From contig JAHDSP010000418.1 in assembly GCA_018432645.1 (NCBI GenBank), forward strand, positions 1-14,179: DNA of 14,179 bases, written 5' to 3'. Below, in pieces: positions 1 to 8,177 of this stretch. The stretch comes from Bacteroidales bacterium (lineage in GTDB: Bacteria > Bacteroidota > Bacteroidia > Bacteroidales > DTU049). The first letter of the stretch is position 1. Each line of letters begins with the position of its first letter. Below the pieces are notes generated by a model that saw only the letters and a list, made by a program, of their open reading frames with translations, ran no database searches and was not told the DNA's origin. The position numbers and the translations under genes are program-made.

Positions 1-65
1 AGATATCCATCATTGAAATTATTAAATGACAAATTTAATTTACAACCAATAAAACCCAATAAAAT

Positions 66-2978
66 ATGAAAAGTCAAATCAAAAAATTTTTATTAACCTT
101 ATTATTAATAGTCGGCATAGGGCAGTTATTTGCTCAAGTGGGCAATTATAAATATGTAACAGTGCCCAATGATCCAATGAATACTCGAATATATACATTA
201 GACAATGGATTAAAAGTATTCATGACAGTTTATAAGGCAGAGCCTAGGATACAAACCTACGTAGTAGTAGCCTCTGGTTCTAAATGTGACCCAAAAGAGA
301 CAACTGGATTAGCACATTATTTCGAACATATGATGTTTAAAGGCACTCCTAATTATGGTACTACAAATTGGGAGGAAGAAAAAGTTTTACTAGATCAGAT
401 AGAAGATTTATTCGAAAAATATAGAACTCTGACAGACGAAAAAGAGCGTAAGGCTCTATACAAAACTATAGATAGCATTTCTTATGAAGCTTCTAAATAT
501 TTCATAGCTAATGAATATGATAAAATGATGAGCTTCATAGGAGCTACTGGCACTAACGCTTTTACTTCATATGACCTCACTGCTTATCAAGAAAATATAC
601 CTAGTAATCAATTAGAAAATTGGGCAAAAATACAAGCTGATAGATTTCTAGAACCTGTTCTTCGCGGTTTTCATACTGAATTAGAAACTATTTATGAAGA
701 AAAAAATATGACTCTTACTAATGATTCTCGAAAAGTTTTTGACGCAATGTTTGAGTCATTATTTGCAATCCATCCATATCGTGTACCAGTGATAGGCTAT
801 GCTGAGCATATAAAAAATCCTTCTATGCGTAATATCAAAGCTTTCCATCAAACTTATTACGTAGCTAATAATATGGCTATTGCTATGTCTGGAGATTTTA
901 ACCCAGATGAGGCAATTAAAATTATTGATAACTATTTCGGTAAACTACCATCTCGACCTCTACCATCATTAAACATTCCTGAAGAGAAACCTATTACAGC
1001 TCCTATAACAAAAGAAGTATTAGGGCCAGATGCAGAAAATTTGTTAATCGGTTATCGCTTACCTGCAGCTGCACAAGTAGAGCTACCAATATTAGAAATT
1101 TTTGATAGAATATTGAGCAATAGTGTTGCTGGATTGATAGATATAGATTTAGTAAAAAAACAAAAAGTCTTGAGAGCTAGCTCTGGTTCATATACACTAA
1201 AAGATTATAGTGTTTATTTCCTCATGGGTAAACCCAAAGAAGGTCAATCTCTTGAAGAAGTCAAAGATTTATTATTACAACAAATAGAACGTGTAAAAAA
1301 AGGAGATTTTCCCGAGTGGCTATTACAAGCTATAGTGAATGAAGTTAAACTAGAAAGAATCAAACAACTAGAAAATAATCAAAATCGTGCTATGATGTTT
1401 GTAGATGCATTCTCTCTGGGCATACCATGGGATAAATATCTAGAAACTTACGAAATATTAAATAAAGTTACTAAAAAAGATGTAATAGATTTTGCTAATA
1501 AATATTTTCAAAATAATTACGTAGTAGTATACAAAAAGGTAGGTAAAGATCCTAATATTCAAAAAATAGCAAAAAATAAATTAACCACTATTGAGACAAA
1601 TAAAGATGCTGAGTCAGAATTTTTCAAAAAAATCAAGGAAACACCTGTCCCTGACATAGCACCTGTATTTTTAGATTTCAAAAAAGATATCCAATTTGGA
1701 GAGTTTACACCAGATATTCCTATATGGTATATTAGAAATACAGAAAATCCTACTTTTAATTTAAGATTTGTTTATGATATTGGCTTAGAAAATTTTAAAG
1801 AATTACCTCTAGCAGCTAGATATCTTAAATTGTTAGGCACTGATAAATATTCTCCAGAGGAGATATCAAATGAGTTTTATCGTTTAGGAATCTCTTATAG
1901 TATAAATATAGGCGAGGATAAAACATACATAAGTATTTCAGGACTTACAGAAAATTTACCAGCAGGTATTGATTTAGTTATGCACCTTTTAAATAATGCT
2001 AAATCTAATGATACGATTTATAAAAATTTTATTAATGATTTAGCAAAAGAAAGAACTGATGCTACAAAAAATATGATGTATATTATTAGCGCTCTTGTCA
2101 GCTATAGTTTATATGGCGAAGATAATCCTATGATGCACACTCTTTCTACAAAAGAATTGAGTAAAATGAACCCTGATGATTTATTAGCATTTGTTAAAAA
2201 TTTACCTAAATATTCTCAAAAGATTTATTTCTATGGAGATATTTCATTAGACGACTTGATAACTATTATGAAGGAACATTATCATGTGAATCCACCTTTT
2301 ATTGCTTTAGAAAAGAACTACAAGTTTGAGATACAACCTACAGATAAAAATGTAATGTATTGGGTCAATTACGATATTCCTCAATCTCAATTATTTATGT
2401 TTTCTAGAGGTCCTAAAGGTTATAATCCTAAATTGGAACCCACAGTAGAATTATTTAATGAGTATTTTGGTGGTAGTATGAATAGTATAATTTTTCAAGA
2501 AATGCGAGAACGTAGAGCTTTAGCCTACACAGCTATGTCTATGTATCAGTTACCGCCTAAAAATGAAGATTATGCATTTTGCTTATCATTCATAGCAACA
2601 CAATATGATAAAATGGATAGTGCAATAAATGGTTTCTTAACTTTATTAAATAATGTACCTCGCTCAGACAATTCTCTACAACTAGCCAAAGATGGTATTA
2701 TAAAATCACTTCGCACAGAGAGAATAATTAGAGATGATATATTCTTTGCTTATGAACTTGCTCTAGATAGAGGAATAGACTTTGATGTAAGACAAATAAT
2801 TTTTGATGAAATACCTAATTTAACTTTTGATGATATTAACAACTTCGCAACACAATATTTGAAAGATAATAAATATACCTATTCCATTATCGGTAGTAAA
2901 GAAGATCTACCTTTTAAAGATCTAAAAAAATATGGTAAAGCAAAAAAAATAAAAATTTCTAAAATTTTACCTAATTAA
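66..2978 (+). CDS. M16 family zinc metallopeptidase, two-lobed, exported
   Basis: A 970-residue peptidase of the M16 (pitrilysin/insulinase, mitochondrial processing peptidase) family. Residues 1-24 form a signal peptide: basic start, a Leu/Ile-rich core, then LFAQ. The inverted zinc motif HYFEH lies at 84-88. The third ligand is most likely E212, with E205 seven residues before it, the E-x6-E spacing seen in pitrilysin. H88 to E212 is about 124 residues against roughly 77 in pitrilysin, because of a charged helical insertion near 98-160. The C-terminal lobe has no HxxEH but keeps the Arg/Tyr signature ERRALAY near 815-822. This fits the usual active-lobe plus inactive-lobe plan that clamps unfolded peptides. 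It probably acts in the periplasm. No Shine-Dalgarno sequence precedes the ATG, but the signal peptide begins there, which supports this start. A strong terminator follows. The substrate cannot be inferred. Confidence 0.93.
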   Translation: MKSQIKKFLLTLLLIVGIGQLFAQVGNYKYVTVPNDPMNTRIYTLDNGLKVFMTVYKAEPRIQTYVVVASGSKCDPKETTGLAHYFEHMMFKGTPNYGTTNWEEEKVLLDQIEDLFEKYRTLTDEKERKALYKTIDSISYEASKYFIANEYDKMMSFIGATGTNAFTSYDLTAYQENIPSNQLENWAKIQADRFLEPVLRGFHTELETIYEEKNMTLTNDSRKVFDAMFESLFAIHPYRVPVIGYAEHIKNPSMRNIKAFHQTYYVANNMAIAMSGDFNPDEAIKIIDNYFGKLPSRPLPSLNIPEEKPITAPITKEVLGPDAENLLIGYRLPAAAQVELPILEIFDRILSNSVAGLIDIDLVKKQKVLRASSGSYTLKDYSVYFLMGKPKEGQSLEEVKDLLLQQIERVKKGDFPEWLLQAIVNEVKLERIKQLENNQNRAMMFVDAFSLGIPWDKYLETYEILNKVTKKDVIDFANKYFQNNYVVVYKKVGKDPNIQKIAKNKLTTIETNKDAESEFFKKIKETPVPDIAPVFLDFKKDIQFGEFTPDIPIWYIRNTENPTFNLRFVYDIGLENFKELPLAARYLKLLGTDKYSPEEISNEFYRLGISYSINIGEDKTYISISGLTENLPAGIDLVMHLLNNAKSNDTIYKNFINDLAKERTDATKNMMYIISALVSYSLYGEDNPMMHTLSTKELSKMNPDDLLAFVKNLPKYSQKIYFYGDISLDDLITIMKEHYHVNPPFIALEKNYKFEIQPTDKNVMYWVNYDIPQSQLFMFSRGPKGYNPKLEPTVELFNEYFGGSMNSIIFQEMRERRALAYTAMSMYQLPPKNEDYAFCLSFIATQYDKMDSAINGFLTLLNNVPRSDNSLQLAKDGIIKSLRTERIIRDDIFFAYELALDRGIDFDVRQIIFDEIPNLTFDDINNFATQYLKDNKYTYSIIGSKEDLPFKDLKKYGKAKKIKISKILPN

Positions 2979-2997
2979 AATTATATAAAATATCTTC

Positions 2998-3037
2998 AAA
3001 AAAAGAGAGGTAATATAAAAAATTGCCTCTCTTTTTA
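2998..3037 (+). terminator. Rho-independent terminator of the M16 peptidase gene
   Basis: The stem GAGAGGTAAT (3005-3014) pairs with ATTGCCTCTC (3022-3031) with one G-U wobble, around a 7-nt loop. It is flanked by an A-run before and a T-run after (TTTTT from 3032), starting about 20 nt past the peptidase stop codon. It separates that gene from the glycosyltransferase that follows. Confidence 0.85.
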
Positions 3038-3057
3038 TATTATAAAAATTATTATTT

Positions 3058-3086
3058 TTGACATATAATTTGAAAATATATTTTTC
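3058..3086 (+). promoter_or_regulatory. possible Bacteroidota-type promoter for the GT4 gene
   Basis: TTG at 3058-3060 is followed after 18 nt by TATTTTTC (3079-3086), one mismatch from the TAnnTTTG -7 consensus of Bacteroidota. It lies just past the preceding terminator and 28 nt before the ATG. In such AT-rich DNA a near-match can occur by chance, so this is tentative. Confidence 0.3.
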
Positions 3087-3114
3087 TGAATAAAATAAAT
3101 TATCTAATAAATCA

Positions 3115-4209
3115 ATGAAAAAAATAACTGTTTCAGTAATTAATGATTTAGCAACAGATCAACGAGTTTATCGTACTTGTTTAGTTTTACAAGAAATGGG
3201 GTTCGAGGTTAAATTGATAGGTAGAAAATTACCAGATAGCTTACCAATAGAGCGTCCATATAAGGTTAAAAGATTTAAATTTTTAATTAATAAAAGTCCA
3301 ATTTTTTATTTAGCATATAATTTAAGACTGTTTTTTTATCTACTTGGCACACATCAAGATATTTTATGGGCCAATGATTTAGATACTCTACTAGCAAACT
3401 CATTAATTAGCATTATAAAAAATAAACCATTAATATATGACAGTCATGAATTATTCACTGAATCTACTCAATTATATAAAAGAAATTTTGTAAAAAAAAT
3501 ATGGGAAATTATTGAAAATTTTTGTTTTAATCATGTAGATACGTTTATCACTGTCAGTGAACCAATAGCTGCATTTTATAAAAAGAAATATAAAAAACCA
3601 ATTTACATTATTAGAAATTTACCAATAAGATTTTACGCTAATGACAAACTATCCCATTCCAAAGACAAGTTTACACTAGTAATGCAAGGTAATGTAAACA
3701 TTCGTAGAGGTTACGAAGAGGCTATTTTATCTTTAAAACAATTAGATGACGTCTTCATTTATGTTATAGGAAATGGGGATGCCATTAATAAGCTAAAAGA
3801 AATAATAGAAAAAGAAAAAATTAATGACAAAGTGCAGCTAATAGCTAAACAGCCATATGAAGAGATGATGAAATATACAAGTTCTGCTGACGTAGGATTG
3901 TGCATAGAAAATCCAAATTTTTTAAATTCATACTATAGCTTACCAAATAAAATTTTTGAATATATACAAGCAGGGATACCTATCATAGCTACAAATCTAC
4001 CAGAAATAAAAAAAATCATCGAAACTTACGAAATAGGAATATTAATTGACGAGCTAACACCAGAAGCTATAGCTGAAGCAGTGAATAAATTAAAAAACGA
4101 TCATAATTTATATAACAAATTAAAAGAAAACGTAAATAAAGCAGCTTCAGAATTAACATGGGAAAATGAAGGAAAGAAATTGCGGGGACTACTAGAAAAA
4201 TATCTTTAA
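3115..4209 (+). CDS. GT4-type glycosyltransferase (GT-B fold)
   Basis: A 364-residue retaining glycosyltransferase, probably transferring a sugar from a nucleotide-sugar donor during surface polysaccharide or glycolipid assembly at the inner face of the cytoplasmic membrane. The N-terminal acceptor domain opens with a beta-strand and the motif NDLATDQRVYR (10-20), common in Bacteroidota relatives. LIYDSHELF (107-114) and TVSEPIAAFY (147-156) follow. The C-terminal donor domain starts near FTLVMQGN (187-193) and includes VIGNGDA (218-223), SADVGLCIE (257-265) and SLPNKIFEYIQAGIPIIAT (275-293). E282 matches the second Glu of the GT4 E-x7-E motif; the first position (274) is Tyr, so the motif is only half kept. 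There is no signal peptide or membrane segment. It is separated from the upstream gene by a terminator, so it is probably transcribed alone. The next sequence is an IS element, and no own terminator is visible. Acceptor and donor are unknown. Confidence 0.88.
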   Translation: MKKITVSVINDLATDQRVYRTCLVLQEMGFEVKLIGRKLPDSLPIERPYKVKRFKFLINKSPIFYLAYNLRLFFYLLGTHQDILWANDLDTLLANSLISIIKNKPLIYDSHELFTESTQLYKRNFVKKIWEIIENFCFNHVDTFITVSEPIAAFYKKKYKKPIYIIRNLPIRFYANDKLSHSKDKFTLVMQGNVNIRRGYEEAILSLKQLDDVFIYVIGNGDAINKLKEIIEKEKINDKVQLIAKQPYEEMMKYTSSADVGLCIENPNFLNSYYSLPNKIFEYIQAGIPIIATNLPEIKKIIETYEIGILIDELTPEAIAEAVNKLKNDHNLYNKLKENVNKAASELTWENEGKKLRGLLEKYL

Positions 4210-4251
4210 GATTTTGCTGAAAAGGAAATTGTAAATGAGGGGTATAAAACA

Positions 4252-4274
4252 ATATTTTTGTTTAACTTTACATG
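4252..4274 (+). repeat. left terminal inverted repeat of the IS1595-like element
   Basis: It contains GTTTAACTTTACATG at 4260-4274 and pairs with 5334-5356. There are two mismatches in 23 positions (the 7th and the 19th). It lies 43 nt beyond the GT4 stop codon and just before the transposase stop codon at 4280-4282. Confidence 0.8.
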
Positions 4275-4279
4275 ATATT

Positions 4280-5296
4280 TTAATATTTTAACTTAATCAA
4301 TCTAAAATACCGCTCCCATGCCCATCTATCGTGCGATGACAAGTTTAAAAGTCGTCCAATATCTGACTCTACCTCATCTTTCAAGTACTTATTCATTACT
4401 ACAAACCACATTAGGTAGTTCTGTAGATACTTTGTAGCTACACCTCTGAATCTCATCATCCAAATTAAAAAATTAGTGATCTTTTTCTCTACTACATTGA
4501 CACTATAAACAGCTAATCCTTTTGTTTTACGCCTCACTAATATCTTTTCGGTTGGTGATTTAACTAATACTTTTTTGCTTGGTGATTCTTTCACTGCTTG
4601 CTGGAACTCTTCGTTAGGCTTAAAACATATCAAATTTTTCTCTGATACTCGTCGCTTTAGCTCTGCTTTTATCTGAGTGTTCTGGACTCTATTCTCTCCA
4701 GTGTGTTTGAGAAGCAAATTACCTTCTCTATCTGTCATCACTAATACAGCAACATTAGGATGAACAGTATTCATAGCTTGCTCCTTTTCTTCCAAACTTT
4801 TAAATTTTCGACCTTTCTCCGAATATTGCAATAATAGCTCGTCAGCTTCAGTTATTCCAGAGAAGTTAATTCCTCCTTCTAATCCTTGAATTGCAGAAAG
4901 AATCTTATGTCTCCATTTAAAACTTGTTGGTAAACTTATGCCAACTTCTCTGGCGCAGGCTCTGAGGCTTTTACCCTCAAGCATACATTTTATATAATCC
5001 ACTAAAAGATAGTATTTATGAGAATAATAGACAAGTGATTTAGCAGTTTCTCTAAATCTATAGCCACATTTTTTGCATTTATAGACTTGTCTGCCATCAC
5101 TCTTACCAGCTTTAGTTACATACTCACAATCACATCTGGGACAAATAGGAGCAGTTGATAAAATCTTTATTCTCTGATAGTCTAGAGCAGTCAATCTGTT
5201 CTCATTGAGAAAATCATAGAGATTATCTAGGAATTCTCTTTTGCCCTCTTTGGTTAAAGCGAGCATTTTTTCTATGTTTTCAGATGTATATTCCAT
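4280..5296 (-). CDS. IS1595-family transposase, possibly catalytically altered
   Basis: A 338-residue transposase. An N-terminal helical region is followed by a zinc ribbon (CPRC at 52-55, CKKC at 74-77) and a helix-turn-helix near 109-132 (GKSLRACAREVGIS...WRHKIL). The RNase-H-like domain starts around TEADELL (149-155), giving D152 as the first catalytic acid. The C-terminal signature RFRGVATKYLQNYLMWF (282-298) is characteristic of the IS1595/ISXO2 group. The frame is intact and full length. When aligned by eye to the family pattern, the segment that usually carries the second Asp (LCSDG-like) reads LICFKPNEEF (222-231) with no Asp. The usual VNAYHSRLK stretch reads VVEKKITNFL (268-277), with Glu for Asn and Leu for Lys. 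It is either a divergent active site or a decayed or repurposed enzyme. Family assignment is firm; activity is not. Confidence 0.87.
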   Translation of the reverse strand: MEYTSENIEKMLALTKEGKREFLDNLYDFLNENRLTALDYQRIKILSTAPICPRCDCEYVTKAGKSDGRQVYKCKKCGYRFRETAKSLVYYSHKYYLLVDYIKCMLEGKSLRACAREVGISLPTSFKWRHKILSAIQGLEGGINFSGITEADELLLQYSEKGRKFKSLEEKEQAMNTVHPNVAVLVMTDREGNLLLKHTGENRVQNTQIKAELKRRVSEKNLICFKPNEEFQQAVKESPSKKVLVKSPTEKILVRRKTKGLAVYSVNVVEKKITNFLIWMMRFRGVATKYLQNYLMWFVVMNKYLKDEVESDIGRLLNLSSHDRWAWERYFRLIKLKY

Positions 5297-5311
5297 AATT
5301 TTGATTTTTTA

Positions 5312-5319
5312 CAAAATTA
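5312..5319 (-). promoter_or_regulatory. possible -7 promoter element of the transposase gene
   Basis: Read on the minus strand this is TAATTTTG, an exact fit to TAnnTTTG, 15 nt before the transposase ATG and inside the IS ends. No TTG at the -33 spacing is evident. Confidence 0.35.
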
Positions 5320-5333
5320 ATAAAAATATTTAA

Positions 5334-5356
5334 CATGAAAAGTTAAACACAAATAT
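5334..5356 (-). repeat. right terminal inverted repeat of the IS1595-like element
   Basis: It is the inverted partner of 4252-4274 (21 of 23 positions). The inner end CATGAAAAGTTAAAC is at 5334-5348. It lies upstream of the transposase promoter and a few bases from the long hairpin at 5363-5406. Confidence 0.8.
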
Positions 5357-5362
5357 CATTTT

Positions 5363-5406
5363 AAGAAAAGAATAGCAATATTTAAAAATATTGCTATTCT
5401 TTTCTT
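5363..5406. terminator. bidirectional terminator hairpin, perfect 21-bp inverted repeat
   Basis: The arms 5363-5383 and 5386-5406 are exact reverse complements around a 2-nt centre. The core is GAATAGCAATATT with its complement. Outside the core each strand ends in TTTTCTT, giving a U-rich 3' side in both directions. It starts two bases beyond the saccharopine dehydrogenase stop codon, so it ends the lysine operon. It could also have ended the convergent GT4 gene before the IS arrived. Confidence 0.8.
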
Positions 5407-5408
5407 AT

Positions 5409-6722
5409 TCAAATCTCTTCTTCTATAAACTTAATGTCAAATTCTTCCAATTTTTCCAATATTGGCTCATAAATATCAGGTTCTATTGGCAACAATACTC
5501 CTGTCTTTTGTAATTTACCTTGCATAAATAAATCTACTGCTACTGCTAATGGCAATCCTACTGTTATTGCCATAGCTGTATTAATTTGATCTTTTCCTGT
5601 ATATGTCAAAGTAGATTTTATTTTATGATATTCTCCATTGTTTTTATAACCAATATTATGCTGCATAATAATAATATCTTTATCATTCTCTTCAAATTTC
5701 CATTTTTCCTCGAGTAAATGTTGTAAAGCTTGAGCTGGGGTACCTTTTTGTAAACCTACTGGTTTTTCTGTAAATATCTCTAACCATTCAAATTTATTAA
5801 ATTCTTGGCTATTGCGATTTATGCCAAGATAATCGCAAAAATTGTCTTCGATAGATTTATCTGTAATATTTGGTAGGTATGAGGATATAAGTTCTTTCCA
5901 TGTCATTTTATCAATATTTTCTATTTCATAGCTATCATCAGTGAGTCCGAGTTGTACAAATGCATCCCATGACTTGCAATAGCCTGGTCGTCTAATTGTA
6001 CCTCTTAGCATAGTTTTAACATTTTCTAAACCATAGATATATCTGTATTTTAGAGAATCTCTATTAGGATAAACTTCGAAATCACCCAATCCAGCAATGT
6101 TTATTTGTGTTGTCCATTGAAAAATACGATGATATGGTATATATTTATATTTTCCATTATCTAAATATTTCGCTGGTTCCATACCTGCGAGGACAACATT
6201 TCTAGGATTCCATGTAAATTTATAATTCCATGGATTATTGTCATATTCAGGTGCTACTAATCCTCCCGTAGAGCTCTCAAATTCCAATATTTCACCACCC
6301 TTATTTTTAATATTATGTATTAATTTCATAGCAGACATATGATCGAGGCCTGGATCTAATCCACATTCGTTTAAAAATAATAAATTTTTTGCTTTTACTT
6401 CTTTTTCTAAAGCCTTCATTTCTGGTGAAATGTAGGAAGCTGTAAATAAATGTTTGCCCAGTGCCAAGCAATCTTTTGCTACTAAAAAATGATAACGTGC
6501 AGGCACCATAGAGATTATCACATCAAAATTTTTGATACATTCATATCTGGCTTTATCATCTGTAACATCTAATTGTATTTTGGGTAAATCAATATATTCT
6601 ATAGCCTGTAAGTTTTGTTCAGCTATCGTTATTTTCCAATCATTTTGTTTGGCTTGCTTTGATATATAATTTATTAATACTTTAGCTGATAAACCTGCAC
6701 CAATTATTAAAATAGATTTCAT
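5409..6722 (-). CDS. saccharopine dehydrogenase, glutamate-forming (second step of saccharopine lysine catabolism)
   Basis: This 437-residue enzyme oxidises saccharopine to aminoadipate semialdehyde plus glutamate in the cytoplasm. The N-terminal Rossmann motif IIGAGLSAK (6-14) binds the nicotinamide cofactor. Other features are DVIISMVPARYH (67-78) and NECGLDPGLDHM (118-129), which closely matches the NEIGLDPGIDHL segment of eukaryotic saccharopine reductases. STGGLVAPE and NPWNYKFTWNPRNVVLAG follow in the substrate domain. Length fits a stand-alone saccharopine reductase or the C-terminal half of the fused eukaryotic LKR/SDH enzyme. It starts 18 nt after the lysine-ketoglutarate reductase gene and is surely co-transcribed with it. 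A biosynthetic (reverse) role is conceivable, but pairing with an LKR of the catabolic type favours degradation. A strong hairpin ends the unit. Confidence 0.9.
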   Translation of the reverse strand: MKSILIIGAGLSAKVLINYISKQAKQNDWKITIAEQNLQAIEYIDLPKIQLDVTDDKARYECIKNFDVIISMVPARYHFLVAKDCLALGKHLFTASYISPEMKALEKEVKAKNLLFLNECGLDPGLDHMSAMKLIHNIKNKGGEILEFESSTGGLVAPEYDNNPWNYKFTWNPRNVVLAGMEPAKYLDNGKYKYIPYHRIFQWTTQINIAGLGDFEVYPNRDSLKYRYIYGLENVKTMLRGTIRRPGYCKSWDAFVQLGLTDDSYEIENIDKMTWKELISSYLPNITDKSIEDNFCDYLGINRNSQEFNKFEWLEIFTEKPVGLQKGTPAQALQHLLEEKWKFEENDKDIIIMQHNIGYKNNGEYHKIKSTLTYTGKDQINTAMAITVGLPLAVAVDLFMQGKLQKTGVLLPIEPDIYEPILEKLEEFDIKFIEEEI

Positions 6723-6740
6723 ATTTATAAAATTTTTTTA

Positions 6741-8039
6741 TTAGTCTGAAATAAAATTTTCCATAAATTTATAATCTGGTGTAAGCTGCCCCTTATATAA
6801 AATTATAGATTTCTTTAGTGGATCAGGGATTTGTAATTTTTTAAATTCTTTATCCCAATTAGCTTTTAGCATTGCCTCTACAAAAGGTAGTAAACATCTA
6901 GAAAAATATTGACTGGCATCTAATGGAAGTTCGGCAGGTAATATATCTACTGCCATCACAGGGATACCATCAGAATATAGGTCTATAGTATACTCTTTTG
7001 TGTTAGGATTATAAACTAATACAGGATTATAAATTTCTGTAGCAATTTTAGTTATTTCCACTCCACCATTAATATCACAAGAAATATCACCTATACCCAA
7101 AAGTCTAAAATTAGGTTTTTGCCAATTATCTATAATAAATTGTTCCTCTACTACACGTGGATATCTATCATCCCAATATGAAGCATGAATTAAAAGATTT
7201 AAATAAGGTAAATATTGATGAAAAATACTCTCATAATTTTCTGGATGAGAATAATAATCGTTTAGATTAAATGGTGTTCCATCTTTTCTCTGAACCATAT
7301 CTTTTTCATAAAAAACAACTTTATAAATATTATGTTTAGAATTAGGTAATTGAGAAAAATGAAGTAACTCCTCTGGTAAAATTTCTTTAGTGGGCAAAAA
7401 GCTTAGCATTTCTTGCACACCATTGCTTACATTCCCATATCCAGTTATACCAATAATAAAAGGTGATAAAGAATCTGGTAATCCTTTAGTTAATATATCT
7501 GTACCTATTTGCGAAAGTGCTTCTTTAGCTTTTTCTACAGATGAATATTCATATGCACGTTTAATTTTTTCAAATGGATTATTGATACCACTTTTGCTTA
7601 GTCTTTTACCTATCATCCATAGAGTATCTATTAATCCTGCATTACCAGCAAATTTCCCAAAAAATATTAATCTTTTACCGAAATCATCTATTATTCTTTC
7701 ATGATCTAATAATGTTGCTTTCTGTTTTATTAATTCTCGTAACATTGGCATATTATGTTTTTGCCCTTTAACAGTATGAGAAAAAAATAAATATATCTTA
7801 TTTGGATAAATCTCCTCTTCTGGTATCTCTTTAATACCAATTATAATATCTGCTTTTTCTAAAGAATTTACAATCTTGGCACCAACTTTTTCATATTCTT
7901 CATCTGAATAAATTCTTTTATTAGAACTTTGTACTAATACTGTATAGCCCTTTTTTATAAATTGTCCCACATGTTCTGGGATTAATACTACGCGTTTCTC
8001 ACTTGGATATTTATTCTCGTCTCTTATACCTAATATCAT
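6741..8039 (-). CDS. lysine-ketoglutarate reductase (saccharopine-forming, first step of lysine catabolism)
   Basis: A 432-residue enzyme that condenses lysine with 2-oxoglutarate to saccharopine, using a nicotinamide cofactor. The N-terminal domain is of the alanine dehydrogenase/transhydrogenase type (ILGIRDENKYPSEKRVVLIPEHV, about 2-24). K70 in IGIKEIP and H88 in FFSHTVKGQ correspond by position to the catalytic Lys and His of fungal saccharopine dehydrogenases. FGKFAGNAGLIDTLW (127-141) and GITGYGNVSNGVQEM (197-211) match the N-terminal half of human AASS (FAGVAGMI, FTGTGNVSKGAQ) closely. The order LKR then SDH copies the domain order of the fused eukaryotic enzyme, here as two separate genes. 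A good Bacteroidota-type promoter lies upstream. The downstream semialdehyde dehydrogenase is not in the window. Confidence 0.88.
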   Translation of the reverse strand: MILGIRDENKYPSEKRVVLIPEHVGQFIKKGYTVLVQSSNKRIYSDEEYEKVGAKIVNSLEKADIIIGIKEIPEEEIYPNKIYLFFSHTVKGQKHNMPMLRELIKQKATLLDHERIIDDFGKRLIFFGKFAGNAGLIDTLWMIGKRLSKSGINNPFEKIKRAYEYSSVEKAKEALSQIGTDILTKGLPDSLSPFIIGITGYGNVSNGVQEMLSFLPTKEILPEELLHFSQLPNSKHNIYKVVFYEKDMVQRKDGTPFNLNDYYSHPENYESIFHQYLPYLNLLIHASYWDDRYPRVVEEQFIIDNWQKPNFRLLGIGDISCDINGGVEITKIATEIYNPVLVYNPNTKEYTIDLYSDGIPVMAVDILPAELPLDASQYFSRCLLPFVEAMLKANWDKEFKKLQIPDPLKKSIILYKGQLTPDYKFMENFISD

Positions 8040-8057
8040 ATTCTTATTATTTAATTA

Positions 8058-8085
8058 CAAATATATAAAAAATATTATTAATCAA
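8058..8085 (-). promoter_or_regulatory. Bacteroidota-type promoter of the lysine catabolism operon
   Basis: On the minus strand, TTG (8083-8085) is followed after 17 nt by TATATTTG (8058-8065), an exact TAnnTTTG -7 box. The box ends 18 nt before the LKR start codon, which implies a very short leader. This is the best promoter match in the window. No operator or riboswitch fold is evident around it. Confidence 0.55.
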
Positions 8086-8153
8086 AATATGTCTTTAAAG
8101 CTAATACTATATTTTTTTGATATTTTATTATAAAATTGGGAAGATTAAGAGGT

Positions 8154-8177
8154 AAAAGGTTAAAAACTAACCTTTTT
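8154..8177. terminator. possible terminator hairpin downstream of the glycogen gene
   Basis: AAAAGGTTA (8154-8162) and TAACCTTTT (8168-8176) form a 9-bp stem around a 5-nt loop. T-rich sequence follows on either strand. On the minus strand it would end transcription from the glycogen gene about 195 nt after its stop codon, before the lysine operon promoter. The GC content of the stem is low, so strength is doubtful. Confidence 0.4.

Larger units (their letters stand above)
4252..5356 (-). mobile_element. IS1595-family insertion sequence, about 1.1 kb
   Basis: A single transposase gene bounded by imperfect terminal inverted repeats. The left repeat (4252-4274) and the reverse complement of the right repeat (5334-5356) match at 21 of 23 positions, with an identical core GTTTAACTTT. 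Similarity can be extended outward to 4245 and 5363 (TAAAA shared after two mismatches), which gives about 1119 bp. The exact ends are therefore uncertain. IS1595 elements normally make 8-bp target duplications. I tested the flanks of the plausible end positions and found no matching direct repeat. The insertion lies between two convergent genes and does not break either. Confidence 0.8.

Noticed and set aside
4067..4252. Minus-strand frame opposite the end of the GT4 gene
   Set aside because: Low-complexity, antisense to a well-supported coding sequence, with no recognisable domain.
4237..5371. Target-site duplication flanking the IS element
   Set aside because: Eight-base flanks were compared for three possible end positions (4245/5363, 4252/5356, 4260/5348); none matched.
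7390..7704. Plus-strand frame of 104 codons inside the lysine-ketoglutarate reductase gene
   Set aside because: Antisense shadow of a gene with clear homology to AASS; no independent evidence of coding.
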